Assembly: GCF_008016455.1 (NCBI RefSeq)
Contig: NZ_SAXU01000001.1
Coordinates: 1,178,001 to 1,242,000 of the forward strand
Reading direction: 5' to 3'
Source: Brachyspira aalborgi
GTDB lineage: Bacteria > Spirochaetota > Brachyspiria > Brachyspirales > Brachyspiraceae
DNA: 64,000 nucleotides
Of this stretch, positions 42,370-51,868 are shown piece after piece. The first letter of the stretch is position 1. Every line of letters begins with the position of its first letter. A program made the position numbers and the translations under genes. The notes beneath the pieces were generated by a model. The model did not search any database. It was not told the origin of the DNA and saw nothing but the letters and a program-made list of their open reading frames with translations.

Positions 42370-45249
42370 ATGAAAGCAAATCGAAACTTTAATAAGTTCA
42401 ATAAATTCAAAAATAAAAATTACGATAAGCCAAATATAAAACAACCGATAAAAATTCCAGAATTATATTATTTGTCATATTTCTTAAAAGATAGCAAAAA
42501 AGACGGAAATAAAAATAAAATTAAAAAATATTTTATGCCTTTATTAACTATTATAATTGAAGATAAAGATTTTAATAAAAATAATTTGAATATCAAAAAA
42601 TCTTTTTCTGTTATTATAAAAAATAAATATAGAAAATTGCCGATAGAGTTTAAAGAAGAATATATTAAAAATCAGAATATATTTGAAGAAGAGATTATAT
42701 TAAACGAAAAAATAGAAAAATCTTTTGAAGATGCAATAATATTTTTAAGAGATTTTAGAAATATTATGATTCATAAAAATATAAAAGAAGATACTTTTTC
42801 AAGATGCAATTTTAAGAATTTTGACGGAGAATTATTTTATTTTTTAAGAATATGTTTAAAGTCGGAATATAAATATAATTTAAGAGAAAAGAAATTATTA
42901 ACCGATAAAAATTTTTCTTCGTATAAAACCGACATTAAAGAAAATTATATTGATAAAGTTTTGCAAATGAATTCGTTTGAAATGAAAAATGATTTTAAAA
43001 ATATTCCGTTTATATACGCTTTAATTATATTAGCAATGTTTACAGAAAGTAAATATATTAAAGAATTATTGGATTTAATAAAAGTAAAAAAATTTATAAA
43101 AGATATAGTTTTGTCTTTTTCTTTAAGAGGAGATTACAAAACTTTGATTTCGGGAATTATTTCAGAAGAAGAAAAATTATATTTTAAGCAACTTGAAATG
43201 TCAGAGCAGATTTATAAAGAAACTTATAGCTCGGGGAAAAGAGCGATAAAGAAATTAGATTATTTTAATTATGATAATAAAGATAAAAAATATAATATTT
43301 ACGATAATGTGATTAGATTTTATAATTATATAAATAGTTTTCCTAAAATAAAAGAATTTGAAAGCGATATAAGAGAGTTTAAGGCAAATGAAATAGTAAA
43401 ATCAAATATAAATACTATGAACTCTATTAAAGAATATAATCAAAATGCAAGAGAATATAATAATAAAATAGAAAGAGGTTTTGTAAAATTAGCCGTAAAA
43501 AGAGAAAATAATAATCTCGAAACCGATTATAAAAAAATTATTCCGACTATTAAAAATGTATTTAGAGAAGAAGACATATTTATGAAAGAAGCTATAGAAT
43601 TTTTATCTTCAAAATATGGCAATGAATTTGGAAAAGATACTTGGACAATTTCAGGCAATGCGGTTATATGGCTTGAACCTAACGATAATATATGTTTTGA
43701 TGTGAGAAGAAAAGTTAAACCTTCTAAAAACGGAATGAATTCTATATATAAAATAGTTTATAACGAAAAAAATTCAAATAGATATAGTTTAAATAGATAT
43801 AATTTAAGAGCTTTAATTACTTCTATACTTATAAACGGCGATTTGAGTTTTAAAGATTTGAAAGATACGGCGAGTAGCAATTTGAAAGTTAAAAATCATA
43901 ATTCGGAAAATACAAATAATTTATCGCAGGATTTAAAAAATAAAATTCCTAATTGGAATAGATATAAAAAAGCGTCTTTAATCGTCAAAACCGTTAGAAA
44001 ATCTATTATTAAAGATATTCATCTTCATAATAAAGATAGCGTAGGTTTTTATAAAGAATTTATAAGAATCTTGTATAAACTCGATAGCGGAAATTCAAAT
44101 ATTTACGATAATGTTGTCGAAATCATTAATAAATATGGAATACCAAATGAAAATCTTTCAGAAGAAATAATAAAGTTGTTAAAATATAATAATTTAAAAG
44201 ATATGGCTTTAGCTTCTGTTGATATTTTAGTAAGCATTAAAAAGAAAAAAGAAATAAAGCAATCTATAGCTTCGTTTAAAACTTGGAGTAAATTTGCTTT
44301 CTTGCCCGTAAATCAGAAAAATCAAAATATTTATTCTTTATTAGGTTGGGAAAATATTAAAAATAATTTATTAACAGAAAATAGCAAAGCGGATATATTT
44401 GAAATTTTATTTAATTACTTTAAGAAAAATAATATAGCGATTCCTACTATAGTTGGAATATATCAAAATTATATTAAGAATAATAAAATTAATTATTATG
44501 AAGAAAAAGAAATAAGAAATATTATATCCGAAGAGATGATACTTTATTTTATATATTTAGAATATATAAAAAATATTGAAACTAAAAACAAAAGCTATTT
44601 TTATTTTGAAAGTCGTAAAAAAGATAATAATATTTTAGATTTTGATTTAATTTGGGATTTAAATCCAAAAATTAAAATTAATATTAAAGATTATATTAAA
44701 AGAGATACAAAACAATCTTTAGACTTTATATTTGATATTAAAAGAATAAAAGAAGACGGAAAGATAAACGGAAAAGAAGATTTGCAAAAATGTTTAGAAA
44801 GTTGTTTATCGAATTATAATATAATAATTAATCATAATGTTTTTAAAAGCAAATGTCCAAAACCGACTTCAATTATTCAAAATAATATTTTAAATGCAAA
44901 TAATATTATCGATATAGTAAAAGTTTTGAGATGGGCGCAAAAAGAATTATTATATTTTATCTGCGGAGTGGAAACATATTTAATATATAAATTATCTATT
45001 TCATTAACCGAACATCAATTTAAAAGTCTATCTGAAGAAAAAGGTTATATTGATTTTAAGGACTTGATTGACAATTATAATAAATCTACCGATAAAAAAC
45101 TTGATGGTAAATTAAGCATAGTTAAAAATATATTGGCGCATGGAAGATTAAGCGATTATGATTATAATATTATTGTAGATATTTTAGATTCTTCGCTTTC
45201 AAAACTTAATTTATCTTCTTTATACGAAAATTATAATAAAAAAAATTAG
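42370..45249 (+). CDS. Cas13-like protein with terminal HEPN motifs
   Basis: I start at the ATG at 42370, which has TTGGAG 12 nt upstream and follows the promoter; earlier in-frame starts at 42310 and 42337 lie within the promoter itself. The 959-residue protein is very rich in Lys, Asn and Ile, has no signal peptide or membrane segment, and is largely helical. Near the N-terminus FLRDFRNIMIHKN (Arg130, His135) fits the HEPN ribonuclease motif R-N-x3-H. Near the C-terminus IVKNILAHGRL (Lys919, His924) fits the same motif with Lys for Arg. One HEPN motif near each end is the layout of Cas13b; Cas13a, c and d have them more centrally. Size is between compact and typical Cas13 proteins. The adjacent hairpin array supports a guide-RNA-dependent RNA-binding role. 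Overall similarity to named Cas13 subtypes could not be tested. A non-CRISPR HEPN toxin is possible but would be unusually long. Confidence 0.7.
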   Translation: MKANRNFNKFNKFKNKNYDKPNIKQPIKIPELYYLSYFLKDSKKDGNKNKIKKYFMPLLTIIIEDKDFNKNNLNIKKSFSVIIKNKYRKLPIEFKEEYIKNQNIFEEEIILNEKIEKSFEDAIIFLRDFRNIMIHKNIKEDTFSRCNFKNFDGELFYFLRICLKSEYKYNLREKKLLTDKNFSSYKTDIKENYIDKVLQMNSFEMKNDFKNIPFIYALIILAMFTESKYIKELLDLIKVKKFIKDIVLSFSLRGDYKTLISGIISEEEKLYFKQLEMSEQIYKETYSSGKRAIKKLDYFNYDNKDKKYNIYDNVIRFYNYINSFPKIKEFESDIREFKANEIVKSNINTMNSIKEYNQNAREYNNKIERGFVKLAVKRENNNLETDYKKIIPTIKNVFREEDIFMKEAIEFLSSKYGNEFGKDTWTISGNAVIWLEPNDNICFDVRRKVKPSKNGMNSIYKIVYNEKNSNRYSLNRYNLRALITSILINGDLSFKDLKDTASSNLKVKNHNSENTNNLSQDLKNKIPNWNRYKKASLIVKTVRKSIIKDIHLHNKDSVGFYKEFIRILYKLDSGNSNIYDNVVEIINKYGIPNENLSEEIIKLLKYNNLKDMALASVDILVSIKKKKEIKQSIASFKTWSKFAFLPVNQKNQNIYSLLGWENIKNNLLTENSKADIFEILFNYFKKNNIAIPTIVGIYQNYIKNNKINYYEEKEIRNIISEEMILYFIYLEYIKNIETKNKSYFYFESRKKDNNILDFDLIWDLNPKIKINIKDYIKRDTKQSLDFIFDIKRIKEDGKINGKEDLQKCLESCLSNYNIIINHNVFKSKCPKPTSIIQNNILNANNIIDIVKVLRWAQKELLYFICGVETYLIYKLSISLTEHQFKSLSEEKGYIDFKDLIDNYNKSTDKKLDGKLSIVKNILAHGRLSDYDYNIIVDILDSSLSKLNLSSLYENYNKKN

Positions 45250-45424
45250 CAATTCAATATAATAGATTTTGAAAAAATTTATGTTTTAATATAAACTTCT
45301 TCTTTTCAAAGATAACATAAATCTTAATTTTTTATAATTTTATAAATTATAAAATATTTTATCTATTGCTAAAATATTGGTTATTATATATAATAAATAA
45401 AAAATATATTAAGGAGTTTTCATT

Positions 45425-45847
45425 ATGAGAAAAACATTAGCTTTATTAATCACATTATCTTTCGCTTCAATTATGTTTGCCGATATGGTTGTTCCAATTT
45501 CGCAGTTGCCTAAATCGGCTCAAAACTTTATACAAAAAACTTTTCCTGGCGCTCAAATATTTAAAGTTGAAAGAGACGATGGAAAATTTGAAGTTAAATT
45601 AAATAACGGCGTTGATATGAAATTTCTTCCAAATGGAGAATGGGTAAATATAGACAGCGATTATACTCCTATTCCGATAACGGTTTTGCCTCAAGCGGTT
45701 CAAAATACGGTAAAACAAACTTATCCTCAAGCTTTTATTACGGATATTGAAAAAGAATTTGGAAATTATAAAATTAAATTAAACAATATGATGGAATTAT
45801 TTGTTTCTTCAAGCGGACAATTTATTGGACAAAAAATGGACGATTAA
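45425..45847 (+). CDS. Periplasmic PepSY-like protein
   Basis: The 140-residue product has a signal peptide ending MFA and two tandem copies of a PepSY-like (putative beta-lactamase-inhibitor-like) unit: ISQLPKSAQNFIQKTFPGAQI ... FEVKLNNGVDMKFLPNGEWV and ITVLPQAVQNTVKQTYPQAF ... YKIKLNNMMELFVSSSGQFI. Such domains bind peptides or small ligands in the periplasm. AAGGAG lies nine nt before the ATG. It follows the Cas13-like gene with a 175-nt gap and shows no link to it. Confidence 0.75.
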   Translation: MRKTLALLITLSFASIMFADMVVPISQLPKSAQNFIQKTFPGAQIFKVERDDGKFEVKLNNGVDMKFLPNGEWVNIDSDYTPIPITVLPQAVQNTVKQTYPQAFITDIEKEFGNYKIKLNNMMELFVSSSGQFIGQKMDD

Positions 45848-46150
45848 AGTTCGTAAAATTGTAGCCAAAGAAGACAAATAATAATTTAATTTTAAAAGTT
45901 TAGCTTTATTTAATAAATAGATTTTCTAAAAGTCTATTTATTAAATATTATTTTCTATTGCAATATTTTATTAATTATAATTGAATAAATATAAAACTAT
46001 AATTTTTTAATTTATAAAAAAGTATAGCTATAATATACAAAATTTAAAATTTTAATGTTTTATAATAATACAATTTAGTAATTCTTAATATAAATATAAT
46101 CTTTTATTTAATAAAAATCGTTCAAAAACTATACATAAATTATAATCAAA

Positions 46151-46168
46151 TTGGCATAATTCTTGCTT
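46151..46168 (+). promoter_or_regulatory. Sigma-54-type promoter candidate for hsp20
   Basis: TTGGCATAATTCTTGCTT has GG and GC separated by 10 nt, the -24/-12 pattern of RpoN promoters. No convincing sigma-70 promoter with correct spacing is seen. The gap 45848-46150 is AT-rich with no gene. Confidence 0.35.
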
Positions 46169-46177
46169 AATATATTG

Positions 46178-46210
46178 TATAACAAATGATAATTTTAATT
46201 CATTGTTATA
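46178..46210 (+). promoter_or_regulatory. Inverted repeat upstream of hsp20
   Basis: TATAACAAATGA and TCATTGTTATA, 10 nt apart, form an imperfect palindrome between the promoter and the AAGGAG of hsp20; operator or RNA thermometer-like hairpin. Confidence 0.45.
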
Positions 46211-46249
46211 AAACAAAATAAAAATTATAAATTAAAAGGAGATTTAACT

Positions 46250-46651
46250 ATGTCAAGAAGAATATTTTTACCAGCTTTACATTCAATGTTGGACGATTTT
46301 AGAGGTTTTGATAATAGTCTTATCAATTTCTATAATAAGGCTTCAGATTATAAAATAGAAGAAGACGAAAAAAACTATACTATAGAAATGGATATGCCAG
46401 GCGTGAAAAAAGAAGATTTGGAAATCGGCATTAAAGAAAATATACTTTCAATATACGCCGAACGAAAGAAAGAAGACAAAACGGAAAATAAAGAATCCGT
46501 TGTAGTTTCAAAATACGAACAAAGCTTTAATATAAGTGCAAAAGGCATAGATATAGACAATATTCAAGCTAATTTGGAAAACGGAATACTCACTTTAACT
46601 CTTCCTAAAAAAGAAGAAGTGAAGTATGAAAGAAAGATAAATATAAGTTAA
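46250..46651 (+). CDS. Small heat shock protein (Hsp20/alpha-crystallin family)
   Basis: The 133-residue chaperone has an alpha-crystallin domain at about 30-125: YTIEMDMPGVKKEDLEIGIKEN, LSIYAERKKE, YEQSFNISAKGIDIDNIQANLENGILTLTLPKKE. The GILTLTLPK motif and the short C-terminal extension are typical. It would hold denatured proteins in the cytoplasm. It has AAGGAG nine nt before its ATG, is monocistronic and ends in a long bidirectional terminator. Confidence 0.93.
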   Translation: MSRRIFLPALHSMLDDFRGFDNSLINFYNKASDYKIEEDEKNYTIEMDMPGVKKEDLEIGIKENILSIYAERKKEDKTENKESVVVSKYEQSFNISAKGIDIDNIQANLENGILTLTLPKKEEVKYERKINIS

Positions 46652-46671
46652 TATTTCAATTTAAACCTCGT

Positions 46672-46733
46672 ATAATAACAAACCTTCCTCTATAGTATTT
46701 ATATAATAGAGGAAGGTTTGTTATTATATTTTT
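46672..46733. terminator. Bidirectional terminator between hsp20 and grdB
   Basis: ATAATAACAAACCTTCC and GGAAGGTTTGTTATTAT are parts of a 22-bp perfect stem (46672-46693 with 46706-46727) with T-rich sequence on the hsp20 side. Confidence 0.9.
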
Positions 46734-46746
46734 AATTATTAAAAAA

Positions 46747-48054
46747 TTATTCGAATACTGTTTGTTCTTCAACTTCAGTTTGTAAAGCTTTCAAAGCTCT
46801 TTCAACCATTTTTCGTCTAATTTTTTTGCTGGCTTCTTCGCCTAAAGGAGGATTACCTAAAGGATAAGGAATACCAACGCCAGGAATAATTCTATTAGCT
46901 CCGATAGTCAATGATATAGGAACTACGGTTGCAATATGAACTACAGGAATTCCAGCTCGTTCAATTTCTTTTACCATCGTTGCACCGCAACGAGTGCAAG
47001 TTCCTCATGTTGAAGTCAATATAACGGCTTGAACTCCATCAGCCAATAATTTTGGAACAAAATCTTCTCCGAAATGTTTAGCATTACCCGTTGATGTTCC
47101 CGTTCCAGTGGTAGTTATAAAATAATCGGCTAACTCTCCTATACCGCCTTCAGCCTCTATTTCTCTCATAACATCTAAAGGTATAACCAAATTAGGATTT
47201 TTCAAAACAAAAGCTCTGTCATATCCTCCATGAACAGTCATAAACTCTTTAGAGTCCATAGCTTTTTTACCTTTGATGCTATAAACTCCATATTTAGTGG
47301 CGCTCGAACTTTCTATTCTATCGGGATTACCTACGGGAACTATACCGCCAGAAGTAACGAAAGCTACTTTTGTTTTTGTAATATCTTTTATAGCTTTTGC
47401 AGGAGGGACTTTATCAAAATAAGGCATAGGGTATTCGGTTTCAACTTTTTCGCCTTTTATTTTTCTTACTAATAAATCAACGGCTCTCGTAGAACCTCTA
47501 ACTTCATTGAAGTAATTAACCCTTATTCCTCTTTCAAAATATCCTTCAACTGAAGGAGCTAAAATCTCTTCGCCATTAACTAACTTTTTAGATAGAGAAG
47601 CTACTTTAGGAATTGCATTTCGCATATCTGCAGCGGAATCTTTCGTTTCTATTATGTATAAATCCTTACGATACATATCAACGCCTGGATTTTCCTTATA
47701 CATAGCCGTAACAACGGGAATTTTAAAATGTTCCTCAACTGCTACGCAAATTCCTCCGCAAGCGACACCATAGCGCCCCGCATTGAAAGCTGGACCAGCT
47801 ATAAATAAATCTGGTTTAAATTCTTCCATCATTTTTATTATAGTGGTTTTAGCTTCTTCAAGATGTTCTCCAAAATAATTATCTCCGCATATAACGGTTG
47901 CTACTATTTCGTAATCATCTCCAAGACTTTTTTCTAAAGCGGCTCCTGGTCCTATTTTTTCTTTTCTAATTTCAGGCGGAATGCCCGCTTTTTCTTCTCC
48001 GCCTATCCCAGCAAAAAACTGATTCATATAGTGAATAACTTTTTTCTTGCTCAT
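46747..48054 (-). CDS. grdB: Glycine (or sarcosine/betaine) reductase component B, selenoprotein subunit
   Basis: Two open frames separated by one UGA (47007-47005) form a single 435-residue selenoprotein. The UGA is codon 350, in VILTST-Sec-GTCTRCGATM, the known selenocysteine site of GrdB, and a hairpin follows it. The first part has ATVICGDNYFGE, FIAGPAFNAGRYGVACG and VTSGGIVPVGNPDRIES, typical of the family. GrdB binds the amino acid substrate and passes it to selenoprotein GrdA for reductive deamination to acetyl phosphate. GrdF and GrdH, the sarcosine and betaine forms, are very similar, so substrate choice is open. TAAGGAG precedes the ATG. It is the last gene of the leftward cluster. 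Confidence 0.93.
46980..47007 (-). promoter_or_regulatory. Bacterial SECIS-like hairpin after the in-frame UGA of grdB
   Basis: The UGA is at 47007-47005. Five nt later TTGCAC (46999-46994) pairs with GTGCAA (46985-46980) around an 8-nt loop TCGTTGCG, fitting a SelB-recognised element placed inside the coding region. Confidence 0.75.
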
Positions 48055-48091
48055 ATTAAATACTCTCCTTAAAATTGTTTATTAACTCTAA

Positions 48092-49378
48092 TTAATAACC
48101 TCTTGCCGCAAGCTTATTAAAACCGTTAGCAATAGTAGAAGCTATTATTATTTGCAATTCGGCTTCTATAGTTCCGTCTGGTTTTAAACTGCCTTCATAT
48201 CCACCAATCATAGTTTCAACAAAATCTAATGTTCCTATAACCTTATCCATTTTTGGAAAGTCTATAATAACATTACCATTACCGCAGGAAACTAAAGTAT
48301 CGGCTTCAGAAGTTATATCGGCAAGCGATTGAGATTTGCCATCTCTTCCAGGAAATTCGTCCGTAATAAGAACTACTTTAATTCCTTTTTGAGCTACTTT
48401 CTTGCAATTCATCATTAAATCCGTATCTGGATTACCGTAACCCTCTTCCGTAATTATTATACCATCCAAGCATAAGAATTCTGCCAATTTAGCTACCATA
48501 TCAGAAGACCTTTCTTTATCGGCTAAAAATACATTTTCATTTGTAAGTATAACGCCTATAAAATTCAAGTCTTTTCCATGTCTCTTGTATAAATCTTCTA
48601 TTACGGGATTATGAAAATGGTGATATGTAGTAACTTTATCGCAAGGAGCCACACAGTTTCCGCTTACTATAGCGCCGTCCATAATTTCGGTAGGATACAT
48701 AAAAGTAGGAACAATCTGTTTAGCATCAACTCCATAATAATAAGTATCATGTAGTAAACCTTGCGATTGCAACATATGAACATATCCAACTTTAGGTAAA
48801 TTAGGATATTGCGCTATTTGTTCCGCCAAAGGTTTTGTTTCATAGGTTACTATTTCATCTGGCTTTAATTCTTTTGCAGTCTCGCCTATTAAAGCCGCAA
48901 CTTTAAGCCCAGCTAATCTTCCCGCTTCTTCATAACTATGCGTTTCTAATCCCTCTTTAGGTTCGATAACTACGCATACATTATTTGTTTCGGAAAAAGG
49001 AGTATATTTAGCCGTAGGTCCAGACATGTCTATAATGCCTTCTTGAAATCCTACAATACGCCCGCAAGTAACGACACATGCTCCTACTAAAGCATGAGTT
49101 CTTCCGCTACCGACTTCTTTTACTTTATTTATTACGCCAGGAAATATACCTCCGCCTCCGCTCACTTTTACTCGAGGTTCTATAACATCCTTTACGGGAG
49201 CTATACGAACGGATTCGCCTGGTCTTGCAAGTTCGACTTTTGCCGAAATAATTCTATCGTCTTGAAGCACGAGTTCTTCTATTTCTTTAGCACAAATATA
49301 AAGAACTCCGTTTTCAACTTTCATCTTATCGGCAAACTGAACATCCTTAATGAAAATTTTACCAAGTTCTAGTTTCAT
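48092..49378 (-). CDS. grdE: Glycine (or sarcosine/betaine) reductase component B, alpha/beta proprotein
   Basis: From the ATG at 49378 (GGAGG eight nt upstream) the protein has 428 residues. GrdE is cleaved into two subunits at an Asn-Cys bond, and the Cys becomes the pyruvoyl group that binds substrate; here SGNCVAPCDK places the Cys at residue 242, the position known for GrdE. Other conserved parts are GACVVTCGRIVGFQEGIIDM, NNVCVVIEPKEGLETHSYEEA and LITDEFPGRDGKSQSLADIT. It forms component B with GrdB, whose gene starts 37 nt further on. The sarcosine (GrdG) and betaine (GrdI) forms cannot be excluded. Confidence 0.93.
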   Translation of the reverse strand: MKLELGKIFIKDVQFADKMKVENGVLYICAKEIEELVLQDDRIISAKVELARPGESVRIAPVKDVIEPRVKVSGGGGIFPGVINKVKEVGSGRTHALVGACVVTCGRIVGFQEGIIDMSGPTAKYTPFSETNNVCVVIEPKEGLETHSYEEAGRLAGLKVAALIGETAKELKPDEIVTYETKPLAEQIAQYPNLPKVGYVHMLQSQGLLHDTYYYGVDAKQIVPTFMYPTEIMDGAIVSGNCVAPCDKVTTYHHFHNPVIEDLYKRHGKDLNFIGVILTNENVFLADKERSSDMVAKLAEFLCLDGIIITEEGYGNPDTDLMMNCKKVAQKGIKVVLITDEFPGRDGKSQSLADITSEADTLVSCGNGNVIIDFPKMDKVIGTLDFVETMIGGYEGSLKPDGTIEAELQIIIASTIANGFNKLAARGY

Positions 49379-49395
49379 CAACTATTCCTCCATTT

Positions 49396-50513
49396 TTAAA
49401 TATTTTTTATATTATTTTTATTTTTAATTCTTATAATACTTTTTATAAGCATTATAAAGAATAATAAAAATCCAACATAACCGTTTAATACATAAACTAT
49501 ATTTACCAATTTATCAAAAGGAATTTTTAATCCTATAAAACATCCAACAGCCGCTAATATAATCGTTACTATTTTAAATTTACCGCTACTATCGTCACTA
49601 ACAACTCTTGAGGATGCAGTCCATAATAGAGGCACAGCCGTAGTATATATACCACCAATTACAATAACGGAAAAAACGGTTGCGAATATCGCGCTTATTT
49701 TAGAAGCTAAAATTAAAGAAGGTATTTGACTATTTGCTACTTCGTTTATATGAGCTAATAAACCTAAAGCCACTATAATAACCGCAATTGAAAATCCAAA
49801 TGTTCCAAAAAAGGCGCCAAGCACTCCTTCTTTTTTACTATTAGCTTGTTTACCTAAAGCCGCTACAAAAGCCGTAAGCCATAGCATGCAAAATCCTATA
49901 TAAGAAGCCGAAGAAAAAAACCAATTAGTAGAGGCTTTAGTTTTTTGAAGTTCTCCAACAATTCTATTTCCTTCGGCTAAACCGCTAAAATTTGTCACTA
50001 TTCCATATATGCCTAGACATATAGATATAATACAAATTATAGGTCCTAATTTTCCCAAAACTTTTACTATATTTTTAAGTCCGAAAGCAACCGTTACTCC
50101 AGATAATATAGCCATAACAATAGCTCCTATAACTTCTGAAATTCCATATTGCTGTTTCATAGTCGCTCCCGCTCCAGCTATCATAACAAAATACGACATA
50201 TATATAAACAAAGTTGAAAAATAATCGAAAAAAGTTCCGATGTATTTTCCACAATAATATATATATACATCGTTTGGTTTTTCAAAAGTATTATCGTATC
50301 CTACAAGTATAAAACTTGAGCATACATAAAGAAATACGATAAACATAACCAATGTTCCCGCCATACCCCAAAAACCGTATGCCGTAAAATATTGCAATAC
50401 TTCCTGACCTGTGGCGAATCCCGAACCGATTAGAAACGCTATAATACTTCCGCCAAACATTATAACATTATTAATTGAAACCTTATTACCCCCCCCCCCA
50501 TGTAAATTTCATA
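49396..50513 (-). pseudogene. YkvI-like transporter, frameshifted at a poly-G tract (phase-variable, OFF as read)
   Basis: The main open frame (to 50460) encodes about 354 residues with roughly ten membrane helices, beginning MFGGSIIAFLIGSGFATGQEVLQYF (two parts: MFGGSIIAFLIG, SGFATGQEVLQYF), the start of YkvI-type transporters of the APC superfamily. The best start, however, is the ATG at 50513, eight nt after GGAGG. From it the code is M-K-F-T-W-Gly-Gly-Gly and then stops at TAA because the tract (50499-50489) has 11 G. With 10 or 13 G the frame would run through N-K-V-S-I-N-N-V-I into the transporter. The gene thus appears switched off by slippage, unless initiation at 50460 rescues it. 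It lies between arcA and grdE, so amino-acid transport is likely. Confidence 0.75.
50489..50499 (-). repeat. Poly-G tract (11 G on the coding strand) in the start of the transporter gene
   Basis: Eleven consecutive C on the plus strand lie 13 nt after the A of the SD-preceded ATG. Homopolymers of this kind are classic slipped-strand switches. An assembly or sequencing miscount is also possible. Confidence 0.85.
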
Positions 50514-50617
50514 ATAAAATCCTCCATAAATATATTTTAATATTTACTCCTCAAAATTTCTTATACAAATATTATAATTTTATTCCTATAACATTTCAAG
50601 TAGCATTAATAAATATA

Positions 50618-51838
50618 TTATAAATCATCTCTATCAAAAGGCATAGACATACATCTTGGTCCTCCTCTTCCTCTCGAAAGTTCGGAAGAAGGCATAGTAT
50701 GTATCTTTATTCCAGAATCTTCTAAAATTTTATTAGTTACTATATTTCTGGAATAACATATAACTTCTCCTGGTGATATGGCTAATGTATTAGAACCGTC
50801 ATTCCATTGCTCCCTTGAAGACGCTATTAAATCGTCGCCTCCGCATTTAATGACGCTAACTTTATCCAGATTTAAATATTTTGCCAATAACTTATCTATA
50901 TCTATATTCTCTAATTCTATACTTAAATCATTGGCATTTTTTTTCTTAATAGCGTAAGTAGTTAAAGGTCCTTCTATTTCGGGATGCATAACAAACTTAT
51001 CTATATCTATCATAGTGAATACGGTATCAAGATGCATAAAAGCTCTTTTTCTTGGTATATTAAAAGCTAAAATAGTCTTAAAAAATTCATTATTACTAAA
51101 TAAATTTTTTGCAAGTTTTTCAACGGACTCCGCATCCGTTCGCTCGGATATACCTACCGCTACCGTATCTTTAGATAGGATTAATATATCTCCTCCTTCT
51201 ATACATGTGGTATCGTCTCTATTATACCATATAGGAACCGCTTTATCTTTAAATCTAAAATTATATTTAAAAATATATTTTCCGAAGAGAGTCTCTCTAC
51301 TTCGAGTCACAGTTCTCATATGGTTTATAGAGACGCCGTTTCCTATTATAGAAAAAGAATCTCTGGTAAAATATAAATTCGGCATAGGGTCGACTGCAAA
51401 AGGATAATCGTAATCGAATACATCGAAGAAACTTCCTCTGTAACCTTTAACTTCGTCCTTTCTTATACCCGCCATCATTTTTGACACTAACTCTTTATTA
51501 TCTTTAATATCGGATAGAAATTTTAGTATCATATCTCTCTTTTTACCCACAAATTTAAGGTCATTAACAAAATCTATAATGAAATTATTTCTAACCTCGT
51601 CGTTTATTAGGCTTTCAGCCGCTAAATCGGCGAGATATAACACTTCTACTCCGTTATCTCTCAATATTTTAGCGAAAGCGTCATGTTCTTCTTGAGCTAT
51701 TTTAAGATAAGGTATATCGTCAAATAAAAGTCTCTCCAATATATCTGGTATAAGATTTTCCAATTCAAAATCGGGTCTATGCAATAAAACCGTCTTCAAT
51801 TTTCCTATTTCCGAATAAACATTTAAACCGTTATTCAT
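50618..51838 (-). CDS. arcA: Arginine deiminase
   Basis: ArcA hydrolyses arginine to citrulline and ammonia, the first step of the energy-yielding ADI pathway. The 406-residue enzyme shows [59 protein letters not shown] (catalytic His and Asp), and the C-terminal nucleophile loop [14 protein letters not shown]. Its partners OTC and carbamate kinase are upstream in the same cluster. AGGAG lies seven nt before the ATG. Confidence 0.95.
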   Translation of the reverse strand: MNNGLNVYSEIGKLKTVLLHRPDFELENLIPDILERLLFDDIPYLKIAQEEHDAFAKILRDNGVEVLYLADLAAESLINDEVRNNFIIDFVNDLKFVGKKRDMILKFLSDIKDNKELVSKMMAGIRKDEVKGYRGSFFDVFDYDYPFAVDPMPNLYFTRDSFSIIGNGVSINHMRTVTRSRETLFGKYIFKYNFRFKDKAVPIWYNRDDTTCIEGGDILILSKDTVAVGISERTDAESVEKLAKNLFSNNEFFKTILAFNIPRKRAFMHLDTVFTMIDIDKFVMHPEIEGPLTTYAIKKKNANDLSIELENIDIDKLLAKYLNLDKVSVIKCGGDDLIASSREQWNDGSNTLAISPGEVICYSRNIVTNKILEDSGIKIHTMPSSELSRGRGGPRCMSMPFDRDDL

Positions 51839-51868
51839 ATATTCTCCTATTTTTTATATTTAAATATT

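Noticed and set aside
46978-47007. Nonsense mutation splitting grdB
   Set aside because: The UGA lies at the known selenocysteine site, with a hairpin after it, and selD is present.
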